Shown: in pieces, positions 1 to 9,123 of the stretch
Layout: every line of letters begins with the position of its first letter
Numbering within the stretch: position 1 is the stretch's first letter
Notes under the pieces: generated by a model
What the model was told of the DNA's origin: nothing
What the model saw: the letters and a program-made list of their open reading frames with translations, nothing else
Databases searched by the model: none
Origin: Acididesulfobacillus acetoxydans
GTDB lineage: Bacteria > Bacillota > Desulfitobacteriia > Desulfitobacteriales > Desulfitobacteriaceae
Reading direction: 5' to 3' (one strand)
Length of the DNA stretch: 64,000 bases
Assembly: GCF_900016645.1 (NCBI RefSeq)
Contig: NZ_CDGJ01000036.1
Program-made: the position numbers and the translations under genes

Positions 1-42
1 GCTTTGCGATCATGTAATTATTATTAAAGAGGGGGAGAGCAA

Positions 43-1623
43 GTGGCTAAGAAAGGTATGATGCTTGTACTCGCGGCCTTGTTCAGTCTAAGTTTGGTAT
101 TGTCCGGCTGCGGCAGCTCCGGCAACACAGCGGCGAGTGTGCAAGCCGTCCAGAAACACGGCAAGAATATTACGGTGGCTGTTCAAGACAACTTTGTCAG
201 TATGGATCCCGGTGATACCAACGATACCCTTTCTTTTTCGGCGGAAAAGACGATGATGGAGGGACTGATTGGTTTTGACCGGGAGATGAAAATGGTTCCG
301 GTCCTGGCCACGAGCTGGCAGGTCAGTCCCGATGCCAAGGAATACACTTTTCACTTACGCCACGGGGTCATTTTTTCGGACGGGACGCCTTTCAACGCGG
401 AAGCCGTAAAAGTTAACATTGACCGCCTGTCGGACCCCAAGAGCACCCTGAAGCGCCACAGTCTTTTCGCCATGGTGGATAAGACAGTGGTGGTTGATAA
501 CTATACGGTCAAGGTAATTCTCAAACAGCCCTTTGGGGCGATGTTGAACAACTTTGCCCATCCCGCAGCTTTGATGGTCAGTCCTAAAGCTTTGCAAAAG
601 TATGGTAAGGATATCGCCCGTCATCCGGTCGGTACGGGTGAATACATGCTGAAAGAATGGGTACAAGGGGACCATCTCACCGTTGTCAAGAACCCGCATT
701 ACTGGCGCCAAGGGTATCCCAAGTTGGATAGCATTACTTTTCGGTCTGTACCGGAAAACGGTTCACGTATTGCGATGCTGAAAACCGGAGAGGCAGACTT
801 TATTTACCCCGTGCCCCCGGAAGACGTCCAAGCGATGAGCGGCGCTAATGGGATCACCGTGCAACACAAACCGAGCATTATTGTCGACTATATTTCAATG
901 AACACGATGAAAAAACCCTTTAACGATTCCCGAGTGCGTCAAGCGCTTAATTATGCCATTGACAAGAATGCCTTTATCAAAGTAGTCTACAGCGGCCTTG
1001 CTGAGCCCATGACTTCCGAGATTGCCCAGAATGTTCAATTCTTCAGTCCCCAGCAGCCCTACAAATACGATTTGGCCAAAGCGAAAGAACTTCTGAAAGC
1101 AGCCGGCTACCCGAACGGATTCGACACTACCATCTGGTCGAACAACAATTCCACCTACATTAAAGCCACTCAGTTTATCCAACAACAACTCGCCCAAGTG
1201 GGTATAAAGGTCAAAATTGAAAACATGGAATCCGGAACCATGGATACTAAGATTTGGAGTGTTCAAAATCCGCAGGATGCCAAAATTCAGCTCTATTTCG
1301 GTGGTTGGTCTCCCTCAACCGGAGACGCGGATTGGGGTATTCGCCCCCTCCTTGGCAAAGACATGCTTCCGCCCAAAGGTTATAATACCGCCTATTACCA
1401 AAATAGTGTGGTCAATAACGAAATCCAGCAGGCGATCCAAACTGCCGACCCGGCACAGCGCAAAGCGGCCTATGACCAAATCCAAAAAGCGATTTGGCAA
1501 GATGCTCCTTGGGTTTTTCTGGATACACGGGACAATATCTATGGTTTTAGGAATTACTTGAAAGACGCTTATCTCTTGCCCGACGGCTCTCTCGATATAC
1601 AGAACGCCCAAATTGTCCGATAG
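43..1623 (+). CDS. ABC transporter substrate-binding lipoprotein, peptide/nickel (SBP family 5)
   Basis: Extracytoplasmic solute receptor of a peptide/nickel-type ABC importer. The 526-residue protein opens with a lipoprotein signal: basic MAKK, a hydrophobic stretch, then lipobox LSGC with the modified Cys near residue 23. The mature part has the family-5 pattern (tripartite start 'ETMMEGL'-like segment, 'YTFHLRHGVIFSDGTPFNAEAV' region, 'VRQALNYAIDK' motif near residue 290), and the length matches DppA/OppA. The GTG start at 43 follows a GGGGGAG ribosome site at 31-37. It is first in an operon with two permeases and two ATPases. Substrate cannot be read from sequence; dipeptides, oligopeptides, nickel and glutathione receptors share this fold. 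Confidence 0.93.
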   Translation: MAKKGMMLVLAALFSLSLVLSGCGSSGNTAASVQAVQKHGKNITVAVQDNFVSMDPGDTNDTLSFSAEKTMMEGLIGFDREMKMVPVLATSWQVSPDAKEYTFHLRHGVIFSDGTPFNAEAVKVNIDRLSDPKSTLKRHSLFAMVDKTVVVDNYTVKVILKQPFGAMLNNFAHPAALMVSPKALQKYGKDIARHPVGTGEYMLKEWVQGDHLTVVKNPHYWRQGYPKLDSITFRSVPENGSRIAMLKTGEADFIYPVPPEDVQAMSGANGITVQHKPSIIVDYISMNTMKKPFNDSRVRQALNYAIDKNAFIKVVYSGLAEPMTSEIAQNVQFFSPQQPYKYDLAKAKELLKAAGYPNGFDTTIWSNNNSTYIKATQFIQQQLAQVGIKVKIENMESGTMDTKIWSVQNPQDAKIQLYFGGWSPSTGDADWGIRPLLGKDMLPPKGYNTAYYQNSVVNNEIQQAIQTADPAQRKAAYDQIQKAIWQDAPWVFLDTRDNIYGFRNYLKDAYLLPDGSLDIQNAQIVR

Positions 1624-1654
1624 CCTGGCAGACAGGCCATCACTCCGACTGAGC

Positions 1655-1684
1655 GTGGAAGGGGTGCTAGGCCACCCCTTCCAC
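1655..1684 (+). promoter_or_regulatory. Intercistronic hairpin between receptor gene and permease gene
   Basis: A perfect 12-bp inverted repeat (GTGGAAGGGGTG at 1655-1666, its complement at 1673-1684, loop CTAGGC) lies 30 bases after the receptor stop. There is no T run, so it is better explained as an mRNA-stabilising or partial-attenuation hairpin that lets the receptor be made in excess over the membrane parts, as is common in binding-protein operons. Confidence 0.6.
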
Positions 1685-1809
1685 CTGACATTAAAGCCGC
1701 GCTTGTACGCAAAACAGCGGGAAAATATTGGAGATCCCTTCGGGGGATGAAGAGAGGTCGGGGTTCGTGATGGCCATTGTGAATAAAGCGTTGGACAGGG
1801 GGAGAAGAA

Positions 1810-2730
1810 ATGCTCAAATTCATTGTGCGCAGACTACTCGGCATGATCCCCATTCTTTTTGTTGTTTCCGTTCTGATCTTTTCTTTTGTCCGCATGATTC
1901 CGGGAGATCCGGCCAGACTGGCGGCCGGTCCTGATGCTTCGTATCAGGACATCCAGGCGGTACGAGCGAAACTGGGTTTGGATAAACCCATGGTTACACA
2001 ATACCTAATTTATGTTAAGGGACTGCTCCACGGTAATCTGGGGACCTCTCTTAAGAGCGGCCGTCCGGTGACCAAGGTGATTGGCAGCCGTTTTATGGCC
2101 ACCTTCTGGTTAACCGTCGCCAGCATGGCTTGGGCTTTTGTGATCGGACTTTTCATTGGGGTGCTGTCAGCGGTAAAACGCAATAAATGGCAGGATTACG
2201 CCGGCATGTTCAGTGCCGTCTCCGGCATCAGTTTGCCTGCTTTTTGGCTCGGCCTTATGTTGATTCAGGTTTTTTCCGTACAACTGGGTTGGCTGCCGAC
2301 GGGGGGGTTTGCATCCTGGCAAAGCCTCATTTTACCTTCCCTGACCCTGGGTTCGGGGGTGGCGGCAGTGATTGCCCGTTTTACCCGTTCCAGCCTAATG
2401 GAAGTTCTCAAGGAGGATTATACTCGGACGGCGCGCGCTAAGGGCCTGCCCCCTAATGTCATCGTCTGGAAGCATGCCTTACGCAATGCGCTCGTTCCGG
2501 TTGTCACTATGACCGGCCTCCAATTTGGTTTTCTCCTTGGTGGTTCTGTAGTGGTAGAAACGGTTTTCAGTTGGCCGGGGCTCGGCCGTTTGCTGATTGA
2601 TTCGGTTGCGTTTCGCGATTATCCCACAATTCAGGGGGAGATGCTGCTATTCGCTTTGGAATTCATTCTCATCAATCTTGTAGTCGATGTTTTATATGCC
2701 CTGCTGAATCCGCAGATTCGTCTGGAATAG
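1810..2730 (+). CDS. ABC transporter permease, DppB/OppB type
   Basis: Inner-membrane permease subunit of the importer, 306 residues, normal for DppB. It has an N-terminal transmembrane helix (residues 9-29, '[18 protein letters not shown]'), the family 'IPGDPA' motif just after it, and five further hydrophobic segments. The cytoplasmic EAA-type loop reads '[26 protein letters not shown]' in the last third, where the ATPases dock. ATG at 1810 is preceded by GGGGAGAAG. The next permease follows after 14 bases, so the genes are co-transcribed. Confidence 0.93.
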   Translation: MLKFIVRRLLGMIPILFVVSVLIFSFVRMIPGDPARLAAGPDASYQDIQAVRAKLGLDKPMVTQYLIYVKGLLHGNLGTSLKSGRPVTKVIGSRFMATFWLTVASMAWAFVIGLFIGVLSAVKRNKWQDYAGMFSAVSGISLPAFWLGLMLIQVFSVQLGWLPTGGFASWQSLILPSLTLGSGVAAVIARFTRSSLMEVLKEDYTRTARAKGLPPNVIVWKHALRNALVPVVTMTGLQFGFLLGGSVVVETVFSWPGLGRLLIDSVAFRDYPTIQGEMLLFALEFILINLVVDVLYALLNPQIRLE

Positions 2731-2744
2731 GGAGGGGGGTTGAT

Positions 2745-3719
2745 ATGCCTCAATCGTTCGAAAAGCCGGCCCATGGTTCCGGACCGCCGACCCTTGCCGG
2801 AGCAGGCGGGCAGGCAGTGGAGCCATCGGCGGCCGAGTTGCCTGTGGCTAGAGATGGTTTCCAGACTGAACTCACCGTCTCTTCCCCGTTTACCGAGTTC
2901 TGGAAGAAGTTTCGCAAACAGAAACTGGCTATGGCGGCAGCCGCTTTCATTATTTTGCTCTTAGTTATTGCCTTAATCGGGCCTTCAATTGCCCCTTATC
3001 GGATGGACCAGCCGGACTATAATAACATGCTGGCCGGGCCATCGTTACAGCACTTGTGCGGTACGGATGAATTCGGCCGGGACATTTTCAGCCGCATCCT
3101 GGCGGGAACGCGCATTTCCCTCTGGGTTGGCCTCTCCTCGGTGGCGGTGGGGGCTGTCATCGGAACGATTCTCGGATTAATCAGCGGTTACTACGGCAAA
3201 TGGGTCGATGCTATGATCATGCGGATTTCCGATGTCCTTCTCGCTTTTCCCGGAATATTGCTGGCGATTGGTATCATTGCCATTCTCGGCCCGGGGCTGA
3301 ACAATGTCATTATCGCGGTGGCCATTTTCGGTATTCCCATTTTTGCCCGTATCGTGCGCAGCAGTACCCTAGCTTTGAAGAGTACGGTTTATGTCGAAGC
3401 GGCTCGTTCTCTGGGCGCCCGTAATAGAAGGCTAATCTGGAAGCACATTTTTCCCGGTACGGCTTCCACTGTGATTGTATATTTCACCATGCGTATCGGT
3501 ACGGCTATTCTGACCGCGGCCAGTTTGAGTTTTCTTGGTCTGGGGGCGCAGCCGCCCACACCGGAATGGGGAGCGATGCTGAGCAGTGGACGAGACTATC
3601 TGACACAGGCACCTCATGTCGCCTTTTTTCCGGGAATGGCCATTTTCCTCACTGTTTTGGCCTTTAACCTCTTCGGCGACGGTTTGCGCGATGCTTTGGA
3701 TCCGAAAATCAAAGGCTAG
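2745..3719 (+). CDS. ABC transporter permease, DppC/OppC type
   Basis: Second permease subunit, 324 residues. The core (from about residue 60) has the DppC N-terminal helix '[20 protein letters not shown]', the '[17 protein letters not shown]' signature of the family and an EAA loop '[22 protein letters not shown]'. The first roughly 55 residues form a hydrophilic Gly/Pro/Ala-rich extension longer than usual, but ATG 2745 has a good ribosome site (GGGAGGGGGG), so the extension is probably real. It ends 9 bases before the first ATPase gene. Confidence 0.92.
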   Translation: MPQSFEKPAHGSGPPTLAGAGGQAVEPSAAELPVARDGFQTELTVSSPFTEFWKKFRKQKLAMAAAAFIILLLVIALIGPSIAPYRMDQPDYNNMLAGPSLQHLCGTDEFGRDIFSRILAGTRISLWVGLSSVAVGAVIGTILGLISGYYGKWVDAMIMRISDVLLAFPGILLAIGIIAILGPGLNNVIIAVAIFGIPIFARIVRSSTLALKSTVYVEAARSLGARNRRLIWKHIFPGTASTVIVYFTMRIGTAILTAASLSFLGLGAQPPTPEWGAMLSSGRDYLTQAPHVAFFPGMAIFLTVLAFNLFGDGLRDALDPKIKG

Positions 3720-3728
3720 GGGGAGGAG

Positions 3729-4754
3729 GTGAGCGCGATGAAAAAGCCAGTTTTGGAAATCACGGGCTTACAGACACACTTCTTCAGCGATGACGAGGTG
3801 GTACGGGCGGTGGACGGGGTCGATATCCGCATTGAGGAGGGCCAAACGCTTGGTCTCGTGGGCGAGTCTGGCTGTGGAAAAAGTGTGACCTCTTTGTCGG
3901 TTATGGGTCTGTTGGGAGACACTGGGGGAAAGGTGGTTGCGGGTTCGGTTTTTTTTAAGGGTAAGGATTTGCTCAGACTTTCGGACAAGGAAATGCGGCG
4001 TCTGCGCGGCCATGAAATGAGCATGATCTTTCAGGAGCCGATGACATCTCTCAATCCCACTTTGAGAATCGGAGAACAAATTGCGGAAGGGATCCGGCTG
4101 CATCTGGCACTGGACAAAAAGAAAGCCCGCAGCAGGGTTCTGGAAACTCTTAAGGCCGTGGGTATTCCCCGGGCGGAAGGTATTATGAGGGAATATCCCT
4201 ACCAATTGTCAGGAGGAATGAGGCAAAGAGTCATGATCGCCATGGCGATGTCCTGTGAACCGGATCTCCTTATTGCCGACGAACCGACCACGGCTCTTGA
4301 TGTAACTATTCAAGCCCAGATCCTAGACCTAATGCGTAAGCTCAAGGAGAAGAAAGAAACCGCGATCATGTTCATCACCCACGATCTGGGGGTAGTGGCG
4401 GACATGTGCGACAGGGTTGTGGTGATGTATGCCGGCCAGGTTATGGAAGAGGCGGATGCGCGTGAGCTTTTCGCCAATCCCGGGCATCCCTATACCCGGG
4501 GGCTGCTCGGCTCTCTTCCTAAGCTTCTTTCCGGGCAAAAGAGGCTGGGCGTCATCCCCGGGAATGTGCCCGTTTTCAAGCAAGTGCCGTCGGGATGCCG
4601 TTTTGCGGGTCGCTGCTCGTATCAAACGGAGAAATGCCTACGGGAAGTTCCGCCGCTTCTGAAGGCTGGGGATAGGCATTTGGCTCGTTGCTGGCAGACA
4701 TTCGGACTCGCTGGAGTGGAAGCCGGGACAGCAGATAAAGCCGGGCTGCAATAG
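3729..4754 (+). CDS. ABC transporter ATP-binding protein, DppD/OppD type
   Basis: First of two ATPase subunits, 341 residues. Walker A 'GESGCGKS', Q-loop '[11 protein letters not shown]', ABC signature 'LSGGMRQRV', Walker B '[12 protein letters not shown]' and the switch His in 'ITHDLGVV' are all present. The C-terminal oligopeptide-transporter extension is seen, with its Cys-rich segment ('[14 protein letters not shown]') that in OppD/DppD homologues can hold an iron-sulfur cluster. GTG at 3729 follows GGGAGGAG; ATG at 3738 is an alternative, three codons later. Confidence 0.93.
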   Translation: MSAMKKPVLEITGLQTHFFSDDEVVRAVDGVDIRIEEGQTLGLVGESGCGKSVTSLSVMGLLGDTGGKVVAGSVFFKGKDLLRLSDKEMRRLRGHEMSMIFQEPMTSLNPTLRIGEQIAEGIRLHLALDKKKARSRVLETLKAVGIPRAEGIMREYPYQLSGGMRQRVMIAMAMSCEPDLLIADEPTTALDVTIQAQILDLMRKLKEKKETAIMFITHDLGVVADMCDRVVVMYAGQVMEEADARELFANPGHPYTRGLLGSLPKLLSGQKRLGVIPGNVPVFKQVPSGCRFAGRCSYQTEKCLREVPPLLKAGDRHLARCWQTFGLAGVEAGTADKAGLQ

Positions 4755-4807
4755 TGGACGGCGTCTGGGCGGGTTAAAAGTGAGACTTCGGGAAAGGGGG
4801 GAGATTT

Positions 4808-5941
4808 GTGTCAGACCCAGCCATATCCGCCACAGGTACAAAAAAGGTAACGTGCCGAGAAAAGGGGAGATTTGAGTCAGACACAGTAGATTATACCGCC
4901 TCTCCGCTCCTGGACGTGAGAGAGCTGAAAAAGCACTTTCCCGTGCGGACAAAGGACTTGTTCCGGCCCGCTAGGGATTTTGTCCGGGCGGTGGACGGGG
5001 TTTCTTTTTTCATAAATCCCGGTGAAACGCTGGCTCTGGTGGGGGAGTCGGGCAGCGGTAAATCCACGACAGCGCGGCTCATTCTCCGGCTGCTTGAGCC
5101 GACGGCGGGAGAAATCCTTTTTGAGGGCCGCAGCCTCGGCCGGCTGGGCCCGGAGATGATGCGTCAGGCCCGTAAACAGATGCAGATGATTTTCCAAGAT
5201 CCTTACGCTTCGCTCAATCCTCGCCTCACGGTTGAGGAAATTATCGCCGAGCCGTTACAGATTTTCCATGTGGGTTCCCCAGTGGAACGCAGTCGGAAGG
5301 TAAGCCGGCTCCTGGATATTGTCGGCCTGGCATCCCGACATGCCAAGCGTTACCCGCATGAGTTCAGCGGCGGGCAGAGGCAGCGCATTGGGATTGCTCG
5401 TGCCCTGGCCCTTAATCCGAAGCTGATTATCGGGGATGAACCGGTGTCCGCTTTAGACGTTTCGATCCAGGCCCAAGTTTTAAATTTATTAAAAGACTTG
5501 CAGGAGGAGTTTGGCCTTACCTACCTCTTTATCGCGCATGATCTCAGTGTGGTTGAGTTTGTCAGTGACCGCGTCGCTGTGATGTATCTCGGCATCATTG
5601 TTGAAATGGCCGATAAGGAAACCCTTTTCCGCCATCCGCTTCATCCCTACACGCAAGCCTTGCTCTCGGCCGTACCGGTGCCTGACCCCGACTGTCGCCG
5701 GGAAAGAATTATTCTGCCCGGGGATATTCCCAGTCCGGTGAACCCGCCTGCGGGCTGTCGCTTTCATCCCCGCTGCCAAGTCTGCCGGGAGGTATGCCGG
5801 AGGGAGGCTCCGGTTTTCCGGGAAGTAAAGCCAGGTCATTATGTGGCCTGCCATATCAGAGGCCAGGGGTCAGAGGCCAGAGGCCGGAAGGAGGAAGTGG
5901 GAGACGGGGGGCAGGAGACAGTAGACGGGGGAGGTACGTGA
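4808..5941 (+). CDS. ABC transporter ATP-binding protein, DppF/OppF type
   Basis: Second ATPase subunit, 377 residues. Walker A 'GESGSGKST', Q-loop '[11 protein letters not shown]', signature '[10 protein letters not shown]', Walker B '[14 protein letters not shown]' and 'IAHDLSVV' are present, followed by the Cys-bearing oligopeptide extension ('[14 protein letters not shown]'). The first about 30 residues are atypical: the DNA around the chosen GTG (4796-4820) is imperfectly repeated at 4861-4886 (GGGGAGATTTG-GTCAGAC), and conserved sequence begins only near residue 33 ('[13 protein letters not shown]'), so a later start is possible. The last about 25 codons run into degenerate Gly/Glu-rich simple repeats. 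Confidence 0.9.
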   Translation: MSDPAISATGTKKVTCREKGRFESDTVDYTASPLLDVRELKKHFPVRTKDLFRPARDFVRAVDGVSFFINPGETLALVGESGSGKSTTARLILRLLEPTAGEILFEGRSLGRLGPEMMRQARKQMQMIFQDPYASLNPRLTVEEIIAEPLQIFHVGSPVERSRKVSRLLDIVGLASRHAKRYPHEFSGGQRQRIGIARALALNPKLIIGDEPVSALDVSIQAQVLNLLKDLQEEFGLTYLFIAHDLSVVEFVSDRVAVMYLGIIVEMADKETLFRHPLHPYTQALLSAVPVPDPDCRRERIILPGDIPSPVNPPAGCRFHPRCQVCREVCRREAPVFREVKPGHYVACHIRGQGSEARGRKEEVGDGGQETVDGGGT

Positions 5942-6000
5942 AGGTCAGAGGACAGAGACGAGAGGGCAAAAGCAAGGAGCAAGGAATAGAAAGGAGTAGG
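5855..6000 (+). repeat. Degenerate purine-rich simple repeat (CAGAGGCC / GGAAG type)
   Basis: From the 3' end of the last transporter ATPase gene into the spacer the DNA is a string of imperfect units such as GTCAGAGGCCAGAGGCCGG and GGAGACAGTAGACGGG. It lengthens the ATPase with a low-complexity tail. Similar simple repeats recur at 53273-53460 and, more regularly, at 63763-64000. Confidence 0.65.
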
Positions 6001-6053
6001 GCCCTTTCCGGTTGACACAAGTTGGAAGTAACCAGGCCCTAAATATAATTTTC

Positions 6054-6785
6054 ATGAGACCTTTAATCGGAATCACATCAACCAAGATTTCCCACGACAC
6101 ACCTTATTACGGAGCCTATGTCGCCGACGGCTACTTCACGGGGATTGCCAAAGCCGGAGGAATCCCGCTGATTCTGCCTTTAGTCGAAGAAGAGGAAATC
6201 TGGCGGGAAAGTATTGAGCGGGTGGATGGCGTGATCTTTACCGGGGGGTTGGATATCCACCCCCAGTTGTACGGAGAAGGGCTCCACCCCAAAATTGGTG
6301 AGCTTTATCCCTTCCGGGACCGTCTGGAACTTGCGGCGGCGCGTTATGCCATGGACCTGGATAAGCCTGTCATTGGCATTTGCCGCGGCTGTCAGATTCT
6401 CAATGTGGCCCAGGGGGGAAGTCTGTACCAAGACATTAACAGTCAGAAAGAAGGATGTTACCAGCACGTGCAGACCGCCCCCCGAGAGGAAGGAACCCAC
6501 TATGTCGAGCTTGAGAGTGATAGCCGGCTTTATGAGATCTTTGGCCGGACCCGCTTATTTACGAACAGTTTCCATCATCAGGCGGTGAAGGAATTAGCCC
6601 CCGGTTTCCGTAAAGTGGCCGCAGCTAAAGACGGGATTATTGAGGGGTTTCAGAGCGAGACGCACACGTTTGTCCTGGGTATTCAGTTTCACCCTGAAAT
6701 GATGTGGCAAAAAGATCCGGATATGTTCAGGTTGGCCCTTTATTTTTGTGCACTATGTAAATCTGGTAAAGTCGGAAGCTATTAA
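6054..6785 (+). CDS. Gamma-glutamyl-gamma-aminobutyrate hydrolase-like class I amidotransferase (peptidase C26)
   Basis: Class I glutamine-amidotransferase-fold hydrolase of the PuuD/C26 type, which cleaves gamma-glutamyl amides. Starting at ATG 6054 (M-R-P-L-I-G-I-T, the usual family start) it is 243 residues. The nucleophile is the Cys in 'GICRGCQILNVAQGG', the catalytic His-x-Glu sits in 'GIQFHPEMM', and 'GVIFTGGLDIHPQLYGE' forms the substrate loop. The ribosome site is weak; a TTG at 6012 behind AGGAG would add 14 residues with no family match. Its real substrate, and any link to the preceding peptide importer, are not shown by the sequence. Confidence 0.85.
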   Translation: MRPLIGITSTKISHDTPYYGAYVADGYFTGIAKAGGIPLILPLVEEEEIWRESIERVDGVIFTGGLDIHPQLYGEGLHPKIGELYPFRDRLELAAARYAMDLDKPVIGICRGCQILNVAQGGSLYQDINSQKEGCYQHVQTAPREEGTHYVELESDSRLYEIFGRTRLFTNSFHHQAVKELAPGFRKVAAAKDGIIEGFQSETHTFVLGIQFHPEMMWQKDPDMFRLALYFCALCKSGKVGSY

Positions 6786-6950
6786 CCCATGATGTCTCGT
6801 CGTGTTTCAGTCTTTGAGTCTTTGCCCCGAAGCCAAAAAAACTTTTTTCTAAACCCCCTAGACAGGGTCGGAAAGCAGGAGTAGAATCACTGTGTTCTCT
6901 TAACATATAAGAGCTCGCGGCAAACCGAACCAGAAATGGGGGGCAGAATA

Positions 6951-8906
6951 GTGGCTCATAACAACAGACTCTTTTGGCTGAAGCTGAGAACCTTTATGTT
7001 CGGCCATCCCCTGGCGACCAATTATGCGGAACATACCCGAGTCGGTGTCCTGGGGGGAATCCCCATTTTCGGTTCGGACATTATCTCCTCCGAAGGCTAT
7101 GCGCCCGATGAAATACTCTACATACTTCTCTTGGCCGGGGCAGTGGGTTACGCCTATGTCCTTCAGGTTTCTATCGTGATCATATTGCTGCTGGCCAGTA
7201 TTATCATGGTCTACCGCAAAGCAATTCAAAAATACCCGCAGGGCGGTGGGTCTTATACCATTGCCAAAGCGTACTTGGGAGAGAGCTTCGGCCTCATTGC
7301 CGCTTCGAGTCTGACGCTGGATTACGTCTTGACGGTCGCCGTCAGCGTAAGCTCTGCCATTGATAACCTGACGGGGGTCTTGCCTTGGCTGGCTGCCCCC
7401 GACCACAAAGTGATTGCGGATTGTTTGGTTATCCTGTTCATGGCCTGGATCAACCTGCGCGGTCTGAGAGAATCGGCCCGCCTGTTCTCGGTTCCGGTTT
7501 ATCTCTATATATCGGTCCTGGTCCTTCTGGTAGGGACCGGGGTCGTGGAAATTATGTTTCACGGGGTGAACCCTGTGAAGACGACCCGAATCGTGGAACC
7601 CGCCCTCAGCGGGATGACTTGGTTTCTCTTTGCCCGGGCTGTGGCCGGGGGAACGACCGCTCTGACGGGCATTGAGGCGGTGAGCAACGGGGTGACTGCC
7701 TTCAAAGCACCCTCCCAGAAACGGGCGATCCGCACGCTTCTGGTCTTGGGTGCCGTGGTGGCCGTCGGTTTGTCGGGTTTGGTTTATTTGGCCGGCTCCT
7801 ATCATTTGGTTCCGTCAGCCAATAATACGATTCTCAATCAACTGGGACTTTTGGTGTTCGGCCGGACGGTCCTTTATTTTGTCCTGATCGGCAGTGCCGC
7901 GGCCATCCTGGTCATCGCGGCCAACACTCCCTTTGCCGGGCTGCCGATCCTGCTCAGCCTGATGGCTCGGGACGGTTATGCCCCTCGCTACTTCAAAAAC
8001 CTGGGTGACCGTCTGGTCTACAGTGTGGGTATCTGGACTCTGATGCTGGTTTCTCTGTTTCTCATCCTCATTTTCCATGGGGACACTCACTTAATGCTTC
8101 CCCTCTATGCCATCGGCGTCCTGCTCTCTTTCTCCCTGACGGGAATCGGTCTGGCCAGACATACCCAGAGAGAGAAGGAAGGAACGAAGTGGCGTTCTGA
8201 CCTTGCCGTCTTTGCTTTTGGCGGGATCCTCTCCTTTTTAGTGTTTGTGGTCTTTATCACGACCAAGTTTACGCAAGGGGCTTGGATCGTCCTCGTCATC
8301 CTGCCGATACTGTTTTTGATCTTCCGGACGATCTGCTGTGTTTATCGCGGGGAGATGGCGGAAATTCAAGTGACTCCGGCGGTCATGGAGGATTTTCGTC
8401 TGCACGTGGCCAAGGTAAAGCGGCGCCGGGCTCACGTGGAGGTTTCCGAATATCGCAACAAGATTATCGTTCCTGTCTATGATCTGAACGTCGTCGTTTT
8501 GAAAGCTTTAAAGTACGCCTACAGTTTGACGCCGCTGGTGACGGCAGTGCACGTAGGCTCGGATCCGGATCGGGTTAATAAATTGCTTCGGCACTGGGCG
8601 GAAAACCACATGGAGATTCCTTTGGAAATTGTCGACTCACCCTATCGGGCCACTGTGCACGACTTCCTGGGATATCTCGATAAGGTAGAGAAGAAAGGGA
8701 AATACGACACGATCACGGTCGCCATCCCCGAGTTGGTTCCGCAGAAGATGTGGCACAATATCCTGCATAATCAAACCGGGCAGCTCATAAAGTTGATGCT
8801 ACTATTGCGCAAGAGCATTCTGGTTACCAGTGTGCCCTATCATCCTTTGCCTAAGGAAAGCCAGGCCGTGAACTTAAACCTGCCGAAGCCCGGGCTGGGT
8901 CGGTAA
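6951..8906 (+). CDS. APC-superfamily permease with C-terminal cytoplasmic domain (KimA/YdaO-like)
   Basis: Membrane transporter of the APC superfamily, close in pattern to KimA (YdaO), the potassium importer of Bacillus, though many relatives are annotated as amino-acid permeases. About twelve hydrophobic segments span residues 25-450. The first helix region reads 'GGIPIFGSDIISSEGYAPDEIL', and 'YPQGGGSYTIAKAYLGE' follows helix 2. A cytoplasmic tail of about 180 residues follows, with a UspA-like look ('NKIIVPVYDLNVVVLKALKYA'). GTG 6951 sits 8 bases after GGGGGG and gives 651 residues; ATG 6936 in the same frame would add five. I looked for a c-di-AMP riboswitch in 6786-6950 and saw none. Confidence 0.82.
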   Translation: MAHNNRLFWLKLRTFMFGHPLATNYAEHTRVGVLGGIPIFGSDIISSEGYAPDEILYILLLAGAVGYAYVLQVSIVIILLLASIIMVYRKAIQKYPQGGGSYTIAKAYLGESFGLIAASSLTLDYVLTVAVSVSSAIDNLTGVLPWLAAPDHKVIADCLVILFMAWINLRGLRESARLFSVPVYLYISVLVLLVGTGVVEIMFHGVNPVKTTRIVEPALSGMTWFLFARAVAGGTTALTGIEAVSNGVTAFKAPSQKRAIRTLLVLGAVVAVGLSGLVYLAGSYHLVPSANNTILNQLGLLVFGRTVLYFVLIGSAAAILVIAANTPFAGLPILLSLMARDGYAPRYFKNLGDRLVYSVGIWTLMLVSLFLILIFHGDTHLMLPLYAIGVLLSFSLTGIGLARHTQREKEGTKWRSDLAVFAFGGILSFLVFVVFITTKFTQGAWIVLVILPILFLIFRTICCVYRGEMAEIQVTPAVMEDFRLHVAKVKRRRAHVEVSEYRNKIIVPVYDLNVVVLKALKYAYSLTPLVTAVHVGSDPDRVNKLLRHWAENHMEIPLEIVDSPYRATVHDFLGYLDKVEKKGKYDTITVAIPELVPQKMWHNILHNQTGQLIKLMLLLRKSILVTSVPYHPLPKESQAVNLNLPKPGLGR

Positions 8907-8921
8907 GGGATATCCCCCGGT

Positions 8922-8964
8922 AAAAACAAATTCCCCGTCTGTGGGCGACGGGGAATTTGTTTTT
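8922..8964. terminator. Strong bidirectional transcription terminator
   Basis: An 18-bp perfect inverted repeat (arms 8922-8939 and 8947-8964, loop TGTGGGC) with a GC-rich core CCCCGTC/GACGGGG and A/T-rich outer ends giving a U tract in either direction. It lies 16 bases after the permease stop and can also face the convergent aminotransferase gene. Confidence 0.9.
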
Positions 8965-8986
8965 CGGCAGATCCGGATTTTCGTTC

Positions 8987-9118
8987 GAGCGCTGTGCCTG
9001 CGGATTTGGATTTTCACTCAGGTGGTGTGCCTGTGGATTCAGGTTCTTACTCTACTCGGGTGGTGTGCCTGTGGATTCAGGTTCTTACTCTACTCGGGTG
9101 GTGTGCCTGTGGATTTGT
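8987..9118 (+). repeat. 38-bp direct tandem repeat downstream of the permease
   Basis: Two identical 38-bp units (9025-9062 and 9063-9100, each starting GTGTGCCTGTGGATTCAGG) are followed by a 16-base partial copy (9101-9116) and preceded by a diverged copy (8987-9024). The array sits between the terminator and the 3' end of the aminotransferase gene. Confidence 0.85.
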
Positions 9119-9123
9119 TTTTT

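Noticed and set aside
6012..6050. TTGACA at 6012 and TATAAT at 6044 as a promoter
   Set aside because: The spacer is 26 bases, too long for a sigma-A promoter.
6786..6950. c-di-AMP (ydaO) riboswitch before the KimA-like gene
   Set aside because: None of the conserved blocks could be found in the leader.
6900..7805. 301-codon minus-strand frame
   Set aside because: Antisense shadow of the KimA-like permease gene; rich in Gln, Arg and His with no domain pattern.
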